Shown: positions 35,810 through 45,167, counted from the stretch's first letter. The stretch is DNA of 46,132 bases from Bacteroidota bacterium (GCA_026708685.1 JAPOUL010000164.1:1-46132); one strand, 5' to 3'. The notes: generated by a model not told the origin, from the letters alone. Translations and numbers: made by a program.

Positions 35810-36529
35810 ATGAAACGTATACAAAAACGATATCTCCTTACGGTGTCCATCTTTCTGCCCCTCTGTGTTGCAGCCTTGGTTGGATGGAATTATCTATTGC
35901 GGTTGCCATGCACGGAGATTCAGTATACCGGGGCTGAGTTCTTGGAACCTGCCTCATTAAATAGCCTGATTGACACCACGCTCACGCCTCCTTTAATCGT
36001 GGACCGATTGCAGCGCCACCCATGGATTTTTGGGGTTCATGCCGTCTGTTACCCCACGAGAGTCATGCAGGTCAAGATTGATGAACGACAGCCATGGCTC
36101 CTTGGAGTCGCCCCCAACGGAGAACCGAGATACTATTTGGATGCTCACGGTTTTATGATGCCTCTCAGCCATCAGATGACATTTGATGTTCCCATTGTAC
36201 GGGGAATGAAGGAGTCGTACCATCCCCTGAAGCACATTGAGAATCAACAGGTGCGACAGTTGGCGGCTCTGATGCCTCTGCTTCCTGAGGAAATCATCTC
36301 CATCATATCCGAATTTGAGATCCATGAAGATGGATTACAGGTGGTGGTTCGTCAATCTGACTCCCACTTGATGGCTGCAGTGCAGGTTGGTGAGACGCAG
36401 TGGGAACAGCAGATCCATAAGATGTATCGTTTTTGGACGCAGCAGGAATGGACAGAGAAGGATTCCATTCCAGATTTCATTGACCTACGATTTAATGGTC
36501 AAATCATTACAAGGCAAACTTCCATCTAA
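35810..36529 (+). CDS. ftsQ: cell division protein FtsQ/DivIB
   Basis: The 239-aa bitopic protein has a very short basic cytosolic tail (MKRIQKR), one membrane helix (LLTVSIFLPLCVAALVGWNYL) and a POTRA-like then beta-rich periplasmic part. Typical phrases are RHPWIFGVHAVCYPTRVMQVKIDERQPW, YYLDAHGFMMPL and the ending FIDLRFNGQII, each given as separate landmarks. FtsQ scaffolds FtsL/B and links them to FtsA and FtsW. Sequence conservation is low, but topology and position between murC and ftsA make the call firm. Confidence 0.93.
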   Translation: MKRIQKRYLLTVSIFLPLCVAALVGWNYLLRLPCTEIQYTGAEFLEPASLNSLIDTTLTPPLIVDRLQRHPWIFGVHAVCYPTRVMQVKIDERQPWLLGVAPNGEPRYYLDAHGFMMPLSHQMTFDVPIVRGMKESYHPLKHIENQQVRQLAALMPLLPEEIISIISEFEIHEDGLQVVVRQSDSHLMAAVQVGETQWEQQIHKMYRFWTQQEWTEKDSIPDFIDLRFNGQIITRQTSI

Positions 36530-36534
36530 ACGCT

Positions 36535-37785
36535 ATGGCTACTGCCGATCAAATTATTGTTGGAATTGACATCGGAACCACCAAGGTGTGTGCTGTGGCC
36601 GCGGAGTCCGACGGCCAGGGGAAGATTAATGTTCTGGGCATTGGACTCGCCGAGTCTGATGGACTGAATCGGGGAGTGGTTGTCAATATTGACAAAACGG
36701 TGGCTTCCATTCAGAAAGCCATTGATGCGGCTGAAAGAGCCGCAGATGTTGAGATTCAAAATGTCATCGTTGGAATCGCGGGTGACCATATTAAGAGCTA
36801 TGAGAGCACTGGAGTCATCACCATCGCCAACCAAGAGATTTCCAATAAGGATGTCAAGCGGCTACTAGAAGACACTGCGAGTGTCAAGATTGAGGATGAC
36901 AAGGAAATTCTACATATCATCCCACAGGAATTCATTGTTGACAGTCAGGATGGTGTGCACGACCCCGTGGGAATGAGAGGAGTGCGACTCAAGGCCAATG
37001 TGGATATCATCACCGGTGATGTTCATGCGATGAAAAATATCTATCGGTGCATTGAGAAAGCTGGCTATCATGTCATTGATGTGGTTCTTGAACCCCTTGC
37101 CAGCTCGTTTAGTGTTCTCCATGAAGATGAATTGATTGCAGGTGTTGCACTCATTGATATTGGGGGCGGAACCACCGATGTGGCCGTCTTTGAAGATCAC
37201 AAAATCCGTCATACTGCGGTCATTGCCATTGCTGGTAACAATGTGACCGAAGATATCAGAAAGGGACTTGGCGTGATGCGTAACTATGCCGAACAGCTCA
37301 AATGTCAGTTTGGCTGTGCCATGGTTGACTATACAGACGACCAGGATCAGATCAAAATTCCAGGTCTGGGTGGTCGCCCCGATAAGATCATCAGCTCAAG
37401 TACACTCGCACAGATGATTCAGCCAAGACTGGAGGAGATTCTGGAGATCGCTCATCTTGAAATTCGTCGGAGCAAGTATGCGGCCCACCTCCAGGTGGCG
37501 GTATTGACTGGAGGTGGATCAAAGATTCCAAACATCAAGGAGCTTGCCGACGAGATCCTTGGGCTGGACACACGGATTGGAAGTCCCACCAAGCGTGGGA
37601 GTGGACTTTGGGAAGAAGTTTCAGATCCAAAATATGCAACGGGAACCGGATTGGTTCAGTATGGACTGTCTCCCAATTTTCTGGGGGATATTCATGGCAC
37701 AGGGGTAGGGGGAGCTTTGCACAGCAAAGGCTCAGGCACTGGTAATTTTTTCGCAGGCATCAAACGCTGGTTTGATGAACTTTAA
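36535..37785 (+). CDS. ftsA: cell division protein FtsA (actin-like membrane tether of FtsZ)
   Basis: The 416-aa protein has the actin-fold ATP-binding blocks: phosphate 1 IVGIDIGTTKVCAV at the N-terminus, the SHS2/1C domain (IPQEFIVDSQDGVHDPVGM), phosphate 2 ALIDIGGGTTDVAVF and adenosine LTGGGSKIPNI. After a Gly-rich linker it ends in the amphipathic membrane-targeting helix GNFFAGIKRWFDEL. FtsA binds the FtsZ tail and recruits later division proteins. It lies 5 bp after ftsQ and 41 bp before ftsZ. Confidence 0.97.
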   Translation: MATADQIIVGIDIGTTKVCAVAAESDGQGKINVLGIGLAESDGLNRGVVVNIDKTVASIQKAIDAAERAADVEIQNVIVGIAGDHIKSYESTGVITIANQEISNKDVKRLLEDTASVKIEDDKEILHIIPQEFIVDSQDGVHDPVGMRGVRLKANVDIITGDVHAMKNIYRCIEKAGYHVIDVVLEPLASSFSVLHEDELIAGVALIDIGGGTTDVAVFEDHKIRHTAVIAIAGNNVTEDIRKGLGVMRNYAEQLKCQFGCAMVDYTDDQDQIKIPGLGGRPDKIISSSTLAQMIQPRLEEILEIAHLEIRRSKYAAHLQVAVLTGGGSKIPNIKELADEILGLDTRIGSPTKRGSGLWEEVSDPKYATGTGLVQYGLSPNFLGDIHGTGVGGALHSKGSGTGNFFAGIKRWFDEL

Positions 37786-37826
37786 ACATTTTTTCTTCAT
37801 TGATCAATCACAATCTATCATTAGTC

Positions 37827-39053
37827 ATGGAGCAGCAAAATAAATCTCGTTTTGCATTTGATGCAGAGTACCAAGGGGTTGCAAAGATTTGCGTCATCGG
37901 TGTGGGCGGTGGCGGTGGAAACGCCGTCAATAGCATGATCAACAACGGACTGGAATCCGTCGAGTTCATGGTCGTCAACACCGACTGTCAGGATTTACAG
38001 AAAAGTCTTGCACCGCATAAAATCCAAGCGGGCCGAGAATTGACAAAAGGACTTGGAGCTGGTGCCCGTCCAGATGTCGGGATTGAGGCGATGATGGAGT
38101 GTACCGAAGAAATCGAATCGGTCCTACACGGATTTCATCTCGTTTTTGTGACCGCGGGCATGGGGGGAGGTACGGGTACGGGTGGTGTGTCCATAGTAGC
38201 CGATATTGCACGGAGAATGGGAATTCTGGTGGTGGCCATTGTCACCAAGCCCTTCCACTTCGAAAACAAAAAGCGAATGGAGTATGCCATTGAGGGTATT
38301 GAACGCTTAAAGAATTATGTGGACACTTTAATCGTGATTCCCAATGAGCGACTTCTTGACATCGCTGATGATTCAACGGGACTTTCCGATGCCTTCCAGC
38401 GTGCAGATAATGTCCTAGGGGATGCGACGCGTGGAATCAGTGATCTGATCACAAAAACAGGTCTGATCAATCTAGACTTTGCCGATGTCCGCACGACCAT
38501 CAAGGATAGTGGAACTGCGATCATGGGAGCTTCAACGGGGGATCTCAAAAAGGGTGCGGCAGCCATTACTCTGGAGGCCATCTCGAGTCCTCTGATGGAT
38601 GGCATCTCCATCTCGGGGGCAAGGAATGTACTCGTCAACCTCACCGCTGGATCTGTACCGATTCGAGAGGTCAACTCAGCCATGGAGGTGATCAAAAAAG
38701 AGGCTGGCACGGATACCGAAATCATTACTGGAGTCGTCATTGATGATCACTTGGATGGACAAATTCGGGTGACTGTGATCGCAACGGGCTTTGACGATCA
38801 TGAGGCAGGCCTGCTACCGACCCAGGCAAAAATGCTTAACCCTGATCAATCGTATGGCTATAAGGGAGAAGAGAATTTGAAAAAACTGGATGCCCCCGCG
38901 TTTCAGCGCCGAGGTCCTGCCCAGCCGAAGAGCGATTCGGAACCTGAAAAGCAGAAAATCAGGTATCTCAATGAGGATGATATTCCCCCAAAGAAGGAGG
39001 AGGCATCTCCCTCAGAAACAGTTCCCGCATTTTTACGTAAGATGATGGATTGA
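37827..39053 (+). CDS. ftsZ: cell division GTPase FtsZ
   Basis: The 408-aa tubulin homologue polymerises into the Z ring. It has IKVIGVGGGGGNAVNSM-type N-terminus (here ICVIGVGGGGGNAVNSM), the tubulin signature GGGTGTG (about 113-119) and the T7 loop region LINLDFADVRTTI with its catalytic acids. A charged linker (about 325-395) leads to the C-terminal peptide VPAFLRKMMD, the expected binding site for FtsA. The ATG at 37827 is preferred; a TTG at 37800 adds nine unconserved residues. The leader is T-rich without a clear Shine-Dalgarno. Confidence 0.97.
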   Translation: MEQQNKSRFAFDAEYQGVAKICVIGVGGGGGNAVNSMINNGLESVEFMVVNTDCQDLQKSLAPHKIQAGRELTKGLGAGARPDVGIEAMMECTEEIESVLHGFHLVFVTAGMGGGTGTGGVSIVADIARRMGILVVAIVTKPFHFENKKRMEYAIEGIERLKNYVDTLIVIPNERLLDIADDSTGLSDAFQRADNVLGDATRGISDLITKTGLINLDFADVRTTIKDSGTAIMGASTGDLKKGAAAITLEAISSPLMDGISISGARNVLVNLTAGSVPIREVNSAMEVIKKEAGTDTEIITGVVIDDHLDGQIRVTVIATGFDDHEAGLLPTQAKMLNPDQSYGYKGEENLKKLDAPAFQRRGPAQPKSDSEPEKQKIRYLNEDDIPPKKEEASPSETVPAFLRKMMD

Positions 39054-39097
39054 TTCATAGTCTTTTTCCACTTACACCTTTAACTTTTTCTATTCTC

Positions 39098-39355
39098 ATG
39101 CCTCAACATGTTTCTGCTGTGAAGAGAGTTCGTCAGAATGCTGTGCGTCGCCAACGTAATCGCGAACACCGCAGTCGTCTGCGAACGATGGTCAAAAGAA
39201 TCCTTCATTCTGAAGATCCTTCTGCATCCCAGAGTCTTTACCCTAAGACGCAGGCTTATATTGATCGCCTTGCCAACAAGGGCATTATTCACCGAAATAA
39301 AGCTGCCCATTACAAGTCTCAGCTTTCTCTTCACTTGAACCAAGCCGTCAGCTAA
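39098..39355 (+). CDS. rpsT: 30S ribosomal protein S20
   Basis: The 85-aa protein is strongly basic and helical with the S20 pattern: S-A-x-KR-x-RQNAVRRQRNREHRSRLRT at the N-terminus (in pieces), then TQAYIDRLANKGIIHRNKAAHYKSQL, where the KG-I-x-x-NKA-x-x-x-K-S-x-L signature is clear. S20 binds 16S rRNA early in 30S assembly. Upstream in-frame codons are open, but the ATG at 39098 gives the normal N-terminus. The leader carries TTAACTTTT at -18 to -10, as before atpE. It lies 44 bp after ftsZ. Confidence 0.96.
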   Translation: MPQHVSAVKRVRQNAVRRQRNREHRSRLRTMVKRILHSEDPSASQSLYPKTQAYIDRLANKGIIHRNKAAHYKSQLSLHLNQAVS

Positions 39356-39392
39356 CCTTTAGGCTGCAACGTTTTCCTTTTTTTTCAGACCT

Positions 39393-40937
39393 ATGAATCT
39401 TACTCGACTACTCTCTCTGGCATTCGCTCATTTGTTATGCCTTTGCCTTCTTCTCCCTACGGCCAACGCACAGGAGTATACCAAGAATCTCCGCCCCGAC
39501 GGAAATTTATTTGTCAAGCCCAGAATCGGATTTTCATCCTATCTTGGTGATAATGAAAAGTCGCCGTTTAATTTTAATGGCGACTCGTTTGAGCTTGGAA
39601 GCCCCTGGAATGCAGGTGTTGAATTTGGCTATCAATTTACCGTACCATTCTCCGTCAGCCTTGCGTTTACCGCTGGTGAGTATCCAGTCATCACGCAGTT
39701 TCCTTCAAGGATCAACGATGATGAGAGCGTGAAAAACGATGATGCCCTGCGTACTTCCATTCAGGCGATCGGACGCTACATGTTTGCTCAACGATCCACG
39801 CGCACGGCATTCTATGTCAACTTTGGTCTCACCTATTCTTTTGGAAATGTTGTTCAGGAGCGTGCTCCCTACACGACCGAAGAAAGTGGTAGTGCATTTG
39901 GACCTCTACTCGGGGTGGGCTTGGACATTGCCTTAAACACCCGTTCTTCATTCTTTGTGGAATTCAACAGTGGATTCCATCTTGATGATGAAGCTCTGGA
40001 TGGCACCTCTCAGCATGGATATGGGGGCGTTGATCTTCTCAATGCATTCGGTGCTGGCCTTAAGATTAACTTTTCCAAGGCGGTTACTCCTCCACTGGTT
40101 GGTGCACTCACCTGTCCATCTGGCCTGACACTTACTAGCAGTCCTGTTGAATTTTCGGCGGTCTCCAACGCCGAAGTTGCTACACAGCCTGTGGAGTTAC
40201 GCTGGGAATTTGGTGATGGAGCCACGGCAACTGGAGAGTCTGCAACCCATACGTATACTAGTGCTGGATCGTATGAGGTGATGTTCTTTGCAACCAATGA
40301 GGCTGGTACTGCCTCTGGTTCCTGCATGACGATCATCACGGCTCCCGCAGAGATTCTTGCCCTGACTACCAATAAAGAAAGTGTAAGCATCTGTGACGAG
40401 GACCCAAGCATCACCTTCACTGCCAATGCTAGCGGATCTGAGATCCTCAGTTATTTATGGGACTTTGGAGATGGACAGACCAGTACCCAGTCCACTCCAT
40501 CTCATGTATATGCCGAGTCTGGTTCCTATACGGTGTCCCTCAACCTTCTCAATGATGGAGGTAGCGATACCCGAACGGCCACGGTGAACGTGACCGAAGA
40601 CAATTGTTTCGAGTGCGATATTTCAGAGATGAATACCGCATTCTTTGATCGCAACTCTTCCACGCTTACGGAAACGGGACGTACCCAGTTGATGGAGAAC
40701 CTCCAAATCCTCCAAAATTGCGATCTCAATGTACGCATTGAGGGCCATGCATCCCGCGATGAACGCAATGCACAGCAGTTAAGTGAAGATCGTGCCACTG
40801 CGGTCAAGCAGTTCTACATGGACAATGGTATTGACGAGTTGCGCATGTCTGATATGGGCATGGGTGCCTCTGGTCAGACCACCAAGAAAGGAGCTGCTGC
40901 TCTCTTCCGACGGGTAGATACGATCCCCGCAAATTAG
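39393..40937 (+). CDS. OmpA-family outer-membrane protein with two PKD domains
   Basis: The 514-aa protein begins with a signal peptide (LLCLCLLLPTANA). Residues about 35-230 look like an eight-stranded beta barrel with alternating hydrophobics and aromatic ends (ending LNAFGAGLKINF). Two PKD domains follow, each with the WxFGDG signature (LRWEFGDGATATGES, YLWDFGDGQTSTQS). An OmpA C-terminal domain (about 405-510) comes last, with TAFFDRNSSTLTETG, VRIEGHASRDERNAQQLSEDRA and KKGAAALFRRV. That domain binds peptidoglycan and pins the outer membrane. Barrel-PKD-OmpA order is common in Bacteroidota. A strong terminator closes the gene. Confidence 0.92.
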   Translation: MNLTRLLSLAFAHLLCLCLLLPTANAQEYTKNLRPDGNLFVKPRIGFSSYLGDNEKSPFNFNGDSFELGSPWNAGVEFGYQFTVPFSVSLAFTAGEYPVITQFPSRINDDESVKNDDALRTSIQAIGRYMFAQRSTRTAFYVNFGLTYSFGNVVQERAPYTTEESGSAFGPLLGVGLDIALNTRSSFFVEFNSGFHLDDEALDGTSQHGYGGVDLLNAFGAGLKINFSKAVTPPLVGALTCPSGLTLTSSPVEFSAVSNAEVATQPVELRWEFGDGATATGESATHTYTSAGSYEVMFFATNEAGTASGSCMTIITAPAEILALTTNKESVSICDEDPSITFTANASGSEILSYLWDFGDGQTSTQSTPSHVYAESGSYTVSLNLLNDGGSDTRTATVNVTEDNCFECDISEMNTAFFDRNSSTLTETGRTQLMENLQILQNCDLNVRIEGHASRDERNAQQLSEDRATAVKQFYMDNGIDELRMSDMGMGASGQTTKKGAAALFRRVDTIPAN

Positions 40938-40959
40938 CATACTCTTCCATTGATTTCTC

Positions 40960-40993
40960 ACGGGCACTCTGATGATCATTGGGGTGCCCGTTT
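40960..40993 (+). terminator. intrinsic terminator of the ompA/PKD gene
   Basis: A 14-bp stem (40960-40973 with 40978-40991) starts with the perfect arm ACGGGCAC / GTGCCCGT, continues through three G-T wobbles and closes on a GATC loop. Only TTT follows directly, with more T a few bases later. Its position 22 bp after the stop makes termination the likely role. Confidence 0.8.
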
Positions 40994-41748
40994 ATGTTGT
41001 TCAGAGAATCTCTGATATCGTTCCCAACCCATTTATAGGTCGGGAGATTATAGGAAAGTTGCTTGACCGACTACATGTACGCGGTTTTGACCATGAAATG
41101 ATTGGTAAGGTCACTGATCTCATTGTTGAGCAACTACGGAAATCACTTCATGCAGAGCGAAACCGACTGGCTGAAATACTTTTCAAGAAATTTGTAAAAC
41201 AAGGGCATATACAATTCCGGCTTCGTCTTGACGGGCACAACTGGCGAATGCCACAACACATGGATCCTAATATATCTACCCATGGTGATCAACTTACCAA
41301 TAAAGATGGAGGACCTTTAGAAAAAAGTTTGTTTATTCCACATTTTGATTCCGAATTTAATCGTGAAGAAAGCGAAGTAGCGATCTATCTTGACGGAGAT
41401 TCTGCCTTAACATGGTGGCATCGGAATGTGGCACGTTCCCAATATGGAATTCAGGGATGGAAAAAAGGCAAGATTTATCCTGATTTCATTTTTGCACTTC
41501 ATACAGAAAGTGGAGCCCAACAACTAAGAGCTATTGAAACAAAGGGGGATCACTTGGGCAATGATGACACGGAATACAAACGAGAGTTACTCTCTTTCTT
41601 GTCAAGTAATTATGCCTGGGACACCAGTATACCTGCCGGAGAACTTGAACTGATTTCGGATAATGGCACCACACTTCACTGTGAGCTGATTCTCATGAGT
41701 GAGTGGAAAACTAGATTGCCCGAGCTCTTGGATAAAAACTCTTCCTGA
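40972..41748 (+). CDS. C-terminal remnant of a DEAD/DEAH helicase-nuclease (type III restriction Res-like)
   Basis: The frame encodes about 250 residues that look like the tail of a much larger superfamily 2 helicase with a PD-(D/E)XK nuclease. After a helical region (SDIVPNPFIGREIIGKLL, LRKSLHAERNRLAEILFKKF) comes WWHRNVARSQYGIQGWKKGKIYPDFIFAL and then RAIETKG, in which PD...ExK supply the nuclease acids. LGNDDTEYKRELL follows, as in Res-type proteins. No helicase motifs are present in the window. The apparent ATG at 40972 lies in the ompA terminator hairpin, so it is unlikely to be a true start; the next ATG is 41098. I read this as a decapitated, probably inactive gene whose 5' part was lost. 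Confidence 0.65.
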   Translation: MIIGVPVYVVQRISDIVPNPFIGREIIGKLLDRLHVRGFDHEMIGKVTDLIVEQLRKSLHAERNRLAEILFKKFVKQGHIQFRLRLDGHNWRMPQHMDPNISTHGDQLTNKDGGPLEKSLFIPHFDSEFNREESEVAIYLDGDSALTWWHRNVARSQYGIQGWKKGKIYPDFIFALHTESGAQQLRAIETKGDHLGNDDTEYKRELLSFLSSNYAWDTSIPAGELELISDNGTTLHCELILMSEWKTRLPELLDKNSS

Positions 41749-41915
41749 TTTCGATGAATATCTTATCACTATACAACCTCTTAACCTTCAATTTCATTTG
41801 AGATCATCTCCCTTGATGTTCATTGCTCTCGAATATTGAGTCTCAACATAATACCCCATCGTTTATGATTCTTCAAATACTCTCCTCTTGATCCTATTTT
41901 CTATGCTCCATCTTG

Positions 41916-42899
41916 ATGTCTGGATTTGATCAAAACCGACAGTCAGCACTCGCTCATCAATTGAAGCTAGAAGCTTTAAGAATCGGATTTAATGCGTGCG
42001 GGATCGCAGAAGCCAAAAGGTTGGATGAGGAAGCCGACCGTCTGGAAACATGGCTTGCCAATGGACAGCACGCCTCCATGGGATATATGAACCGAAATTT
42101 TGAAAAGCGGGTTGATCCTACAAAACTGGTGCCTGGAGCAAAACGAGTAGTAACCGTTTTGTACAGTTATTGGCAAGGAATCCAGCACACCGATGGAGCC
42201 GCTAAGATCAGTCGATATGCATGGGGCGATGATTACCATCAAGTGATGAAAGAACGCCTTTACGAATTGTATGCGTGGCTTGAACATGAGGTCAAAACTC
42301 TTTCGGGCCGAGTATTCGTCGATTCCGCCCCAGTGATGGACAAAGTCTGGGCACAGCGAAGCGGCTTAGGATGGATTGCCAAAAATACGAACCTCATCAA
42401 TCCTCACATGGGATCTTGGTTCTTTATTGGCACCATGATCATTGATGTTCCTCTTGCGTGCGATCCACCAGCTACTTACGATCACTGCGGATCATGTACA
42501 AGATGTATTGATGCGTGTCCTACCGATGCCATCTATCAACCGTATGCCGTGGATGCCAATCGGTGCATCTCCTACTGGACCATAGAACATCGTGGAGAGG
42601 TTTTCCCCGATGAAATCACATCCAATCAGGAGAACTGGATTTTCGGATGTGATATTTGTCAGGATGTGTGCCCCTGGAATAAGTTCAGCAGTAAGACAAA
42701 CGAAGCAGGATTCTTTCCCCGTGAAGGAGTTCACGACACCACTCTTGAAGAATGGGAGGAATTAGATTTGGAAGATTTCCGTAAACGGTTCAAGGGAAGT
42801 GCGGTCAAGCGAGCAAAGTACGAGGGATTTATGCGCAATGTAAGGGCCGCCAAGCACTCGCAAGACCCAGAAAATAAAGAACCTTCCTCCGTTGAATGA
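41916..42899 (+). CDS. queG: epoxyqueuosine reductase
   Basis: QueG performs the last step of queuosine tRNA modification: cobalamin-dependent reduction of epoxyqueuosine at the wobble position. The 327-aa protein has the N-terminal substrate domain with YAWGDDYHQVMKERL and VDSAPVMDKVWAQRSGLGWIAKNT (as separate landmarks), where the Asp of VDSAPV is the expected catalytic residue. Two [4Fe-4S] clusters are held by C191, C194, C197, C201 and C245, C248, C252 with neighbours (CGSCTRCIDACP, CDICQDVCPWN). The C-terminal HEAT extension of some homologues is lacking. The ATG at 41916 follows an AT-rich gap of 167 bp. It converges on lysS. Confidence 0.96.
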   Translation: MSGFDQNRQSALAHQLKLEALRIGFNACGIAEAKRLDEEADRLETWLANGQHASMGYMNRNFEKRVDPTKLVPGAKRVVTVLYSYWQGIQHTDGAAKISRYAWGDDYHQVMKERLYELYAWLEHEVKTLSGRVFVDSAPVMDKVWAQRSGLGWIAKNTNLINPHMGSWFFIGTMIIDVPLACDPPATYDHCGSCTRCIDACPTDAIYQPYAVDANRCISYWTIEHRGEVFPDEITSNQENWIFGCDICQDVCPWNKFSSKTNEAGFFPREGVHDTTLEEWEELDLEDFRKRFKGSAVKRAKYEGFMRNVRAAKHSQDPENKEPSSVE

Positions 42900-42919
42900 A
42901 CGTATTCTCCTGAGAGAGA

Positions 42920-44437
42920 CTACTCCACCGAAGGACCGCCTTCATCAGGTCGCATCAACGGAAACAGTATGACATCACGAATACTCGACTGGTTGGTCAT
43001 CAACATCGCCAATCGATCAATACCTACACCCAATCCTGCCGTTGGCGGCATCCCATACTCCAGAGCACGCAGGTAGTCATTGTCCATCTGCATAGCCTCC
43101 TGGTCTCCACCTTTACGGAGTTGAATCTGCTCTTCAAACCTCTGTCTCTGATCATCTGGATCATTGAGTTCACTGAATGCATTGCAGAGTTCCTTGCCTC
43201 CCGCAAACATTTCAAAACGCTCTACGAGTCCTTCTTTGCTACGATGACGCTTAGCAAGTGGACTAAGTTCAATCGGATAGTCCGTGATAAACGTCGGCTG
43301 TATAAGGTTTGGCTCCACACAACTGCTGAAGACTTCATCAAGTAACTTGCCTACACCCATAGACGGTGATGTTTCAATCTCAAGTGAATGTGCTATTTCC
43401 AGAATTGTATCATGGTCTTTCTGATAAAGATCATGTCCTGTATACTCAGAAATCGCTTCAAAAAATGGGATACGAGGCCACGGCCTCTCAAAAGTAATTT
43501 CCTTGTTCCCCCAATCAACAAGAGGCTCACCGTGAAGTGATATCGCCGTGGAGTGAATCAAATCCTCTACCAAGTCCATCATCCATAGATAATCCTTGTA
43601 AGCCACATACAATTCAAGCATCGTAAACTCAGGATTGTGGAATCTACTCAATCCTTCATTCCGAAAGTCCTTTGCAATTTCATAGACCCCATCAAAGCCT
43701 CCGACAATACATCGTTTCAGATACAACTCATCGGCTATCCGCATATAAAGTGGCATGTCCAATGCGTTATGATGAGTCATAAAGGGGCGGGCTGTAGCCC
43801 CGCCATAGATGGGCTGTAGCACTGGAGTCTCTACTTCAATAAAACCTTTTTCATCAAGAAACTTCCGAATTCCTGTCACCATCCGAGCACGCTGGATGAA
43901 GGTCTCTCGGACATGAGGATTCACGATCAAATCCACATAACGCTGACGGTAACGGAATTCCTTCTCCGTTACCTCATTGTAAACCGTCCCTTCCTGCTCT
44001 TTTACAATCGGTAGCGGTCTCAGTGCCTTGGCTAACAACTCCATCTTGGAAGCATGAACCGTCACTTCGCCCATACGCGTCCGAAAGACATGCCCTTCTA
44101 TCCCAATGATATCCCCTATATCTATATGACGCTTGAAGATATCATTGTAAAACCCCTCTGGCATGTCATCTCTACGAACATAGACCTGCATGCGTCCAGA
44201 GGCATCCTGTACATCAAAAAAGGATGCTTTTCCCATGACCCGCCGACTTAACAAACGACCAGCAATGGATACCGTCCGTTGCGGAGCATTCTCATCAAAG
44301 TCCTGCAGCACCGAGGCTACATGTTCAGATACTAGCCAGCTATATGGATAGGGATTGATCCCCGATGTGTCAAGAGCTTCCCGAGACTGTCGGCGTACTT
44401 GCTCCTGCTCAGAGAGTGGCGGTAGACTATCGCTCAT
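42920..44437 (-). CDS. lysS: lysyl-tRNA synthetase, class II
   Basis: LysRS charges tRNA-Lys. The 505-aa protein has an OB-fold anticodon-binding domain (about 55-160; TVSIAGRLLSRRVMGKASFFDVQDASGRMQ region). The class II core follows, with motif 1 (IRKFLDEKGFIEVETPVLQPIYGGA), motif 2 (KDFRNEGLSRFHNPEFTMLE) and motif 3 (GLGVGIDRLAML), each complete. FAGGKELCNAFSELNDP is the usual lysine-binding stretch. It is the last gene of a three-gene minus-strand unit and overlaps the cyclophilin gene by 11 bp. Its stop lies 20 bp from the end of the convergent queG. Confidence 0.97.
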   Translation of the reverse strand: MSDSLPPLSEQEQVRRQSREALDTSGINPYPYSWLVSEHVASVLQDFDENAPQRTVSIAGRLLSRRVMGKASFFDVQDASGRMQVYVRRDDMPEGFYNDIFKRHIDIGDIIGIEGHVFRTRMGEVTVHASKMELLAKALRPLPIVKEQEGTVYNEVTEKEFRYRQRYVDLIVNPHVRETFIQRARMVTGIRKFLDEKGFIEVETPVLQPIYGGATARPFMTHHNALDMPLYMRIADELYLKRCIVGGFDGVYEIAKDFRNEGLSRFHNPEFTMLELYVAYKDYLWMMDLVEDLIHSTAISLHGEPLVDWGNKEITFERPWPRIPFFEAISEYTGHDLYQKDHDTILEIAHSLEIETSPSMGVGKLLDEVFSSCVEPNLIQPTFITDYPIELSPLAKRHRSKEGLVERFEMFAGGKELCNAFSELNDPDDQRQRFEEQIQLRKGGDQEAMQMDNDYLRALEYGMPPTAGLGVGIDRLAMLMTNQSSIRDVILFPLMRPDEGGPSVE

Positions 44438-45167
44438 AATTCGGTAGTGGACGGACCTCCATCGAAATTTGGATCATCGGTCGATCGCCTGTAGGAAGAC
44501 CCCTCTGGCCTGCCCGATTTGGAGTCAGAACTCTGGTAATACGATCCAATACGTCAAAGCCTGTCACCAATTCGCCAAAAACCGTGTACATCCCGTCCAG
44601 CATAGGTGCGCCTCCTTCACTGAGATAGAGTTCTCTTGCCTCTGCTGAATATTCAAAGGTTGAATCTGGAATCATCTGCTGCAGACGACTTTGAAGTTGA
44701 TCCAAGAAATCACTGGGGTAAATACTGCCGTGAACAATATAAAACTGGCTACCGCTGGATTCGCGGTTTGGATTCATATTATCCCCCGTTCGTGCTGAGG
44801 CAAGTGCACCCCGCTTATGATAACGCTCTGGAACAATCTCTGCAGGAAGTGTATATCCAAGATCGCCAGATCCATCATTATTTGGATCGTCATCCTTGGA
44901 ATTCGGATCCCCTCCCTGAATCATAAACCCACCAATCACGCGGTGAAATGTCGTTCCATCCAGTGTTCCCTCACTAACGAGCTTTTTGAAATTATCACGA
45001 TGAATCGGAGTATCGTCATAGAGCTCAATCACCATGGCCCCCATTGGAGTCGTGATTTCGTAAAAATTTGTTTCATCAACAGACTTTGCTGATTGCATTC
45101 CACAACCAAGGATCGGTATCATTAGAGGAATCAGTAAAATGACAGAAAAAAGTTTAAAATTTTTCAT
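44427..45167 (-). CDS. lipoprotein cyclophilin-type peptidyl-prolyl cis-trans isomerase
   Basis: The 246-aa protein has a lipoprotein signal (hydrophobic core then PILGCG, lipobox LGC), so it is exported and lipid-anchored. The cyclophilin domain follows: GAMVIELYDDTPIHRDNF, TTFHRVIGGFMIQGGDP with the catalytic Arg, ASARTGDNMNPNRESSGSQFYIV, and GMYTVFGELVTGFDVLDRI. An insertion near residues 155-190 (LQSRLQQMIPDSTFEYSAEARELYLSEG) is longer than in minimal cyclophilins. It should help fold envelope proteins. Its ATG overlaps the upstream stop (ATGA), and its stop lies inside lysS. Confidence 0.94.
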   Translation of the reverse strand: MKNFKLFSVILLIPLMIPILGCGMQSAKSVDETNFYEITTPMGAMVIELYDDTPIHRDNFKKLVSEGTLDGTTFHRVIGGFMIQGGDPNSKDDDPNNDGSGDLGYTLPAEIVPERYHKRGALASARTGDNMNPNRESSGSQFYIVHGSIYPSDFLDQLQSRLQQMIPDSTFEYSAEARELYLSEGGAPMLDGMYTVFGELVTGFDVLDRITRVLTPNRAGQRGLPTGDRPMIQISMEVRPLPNYER

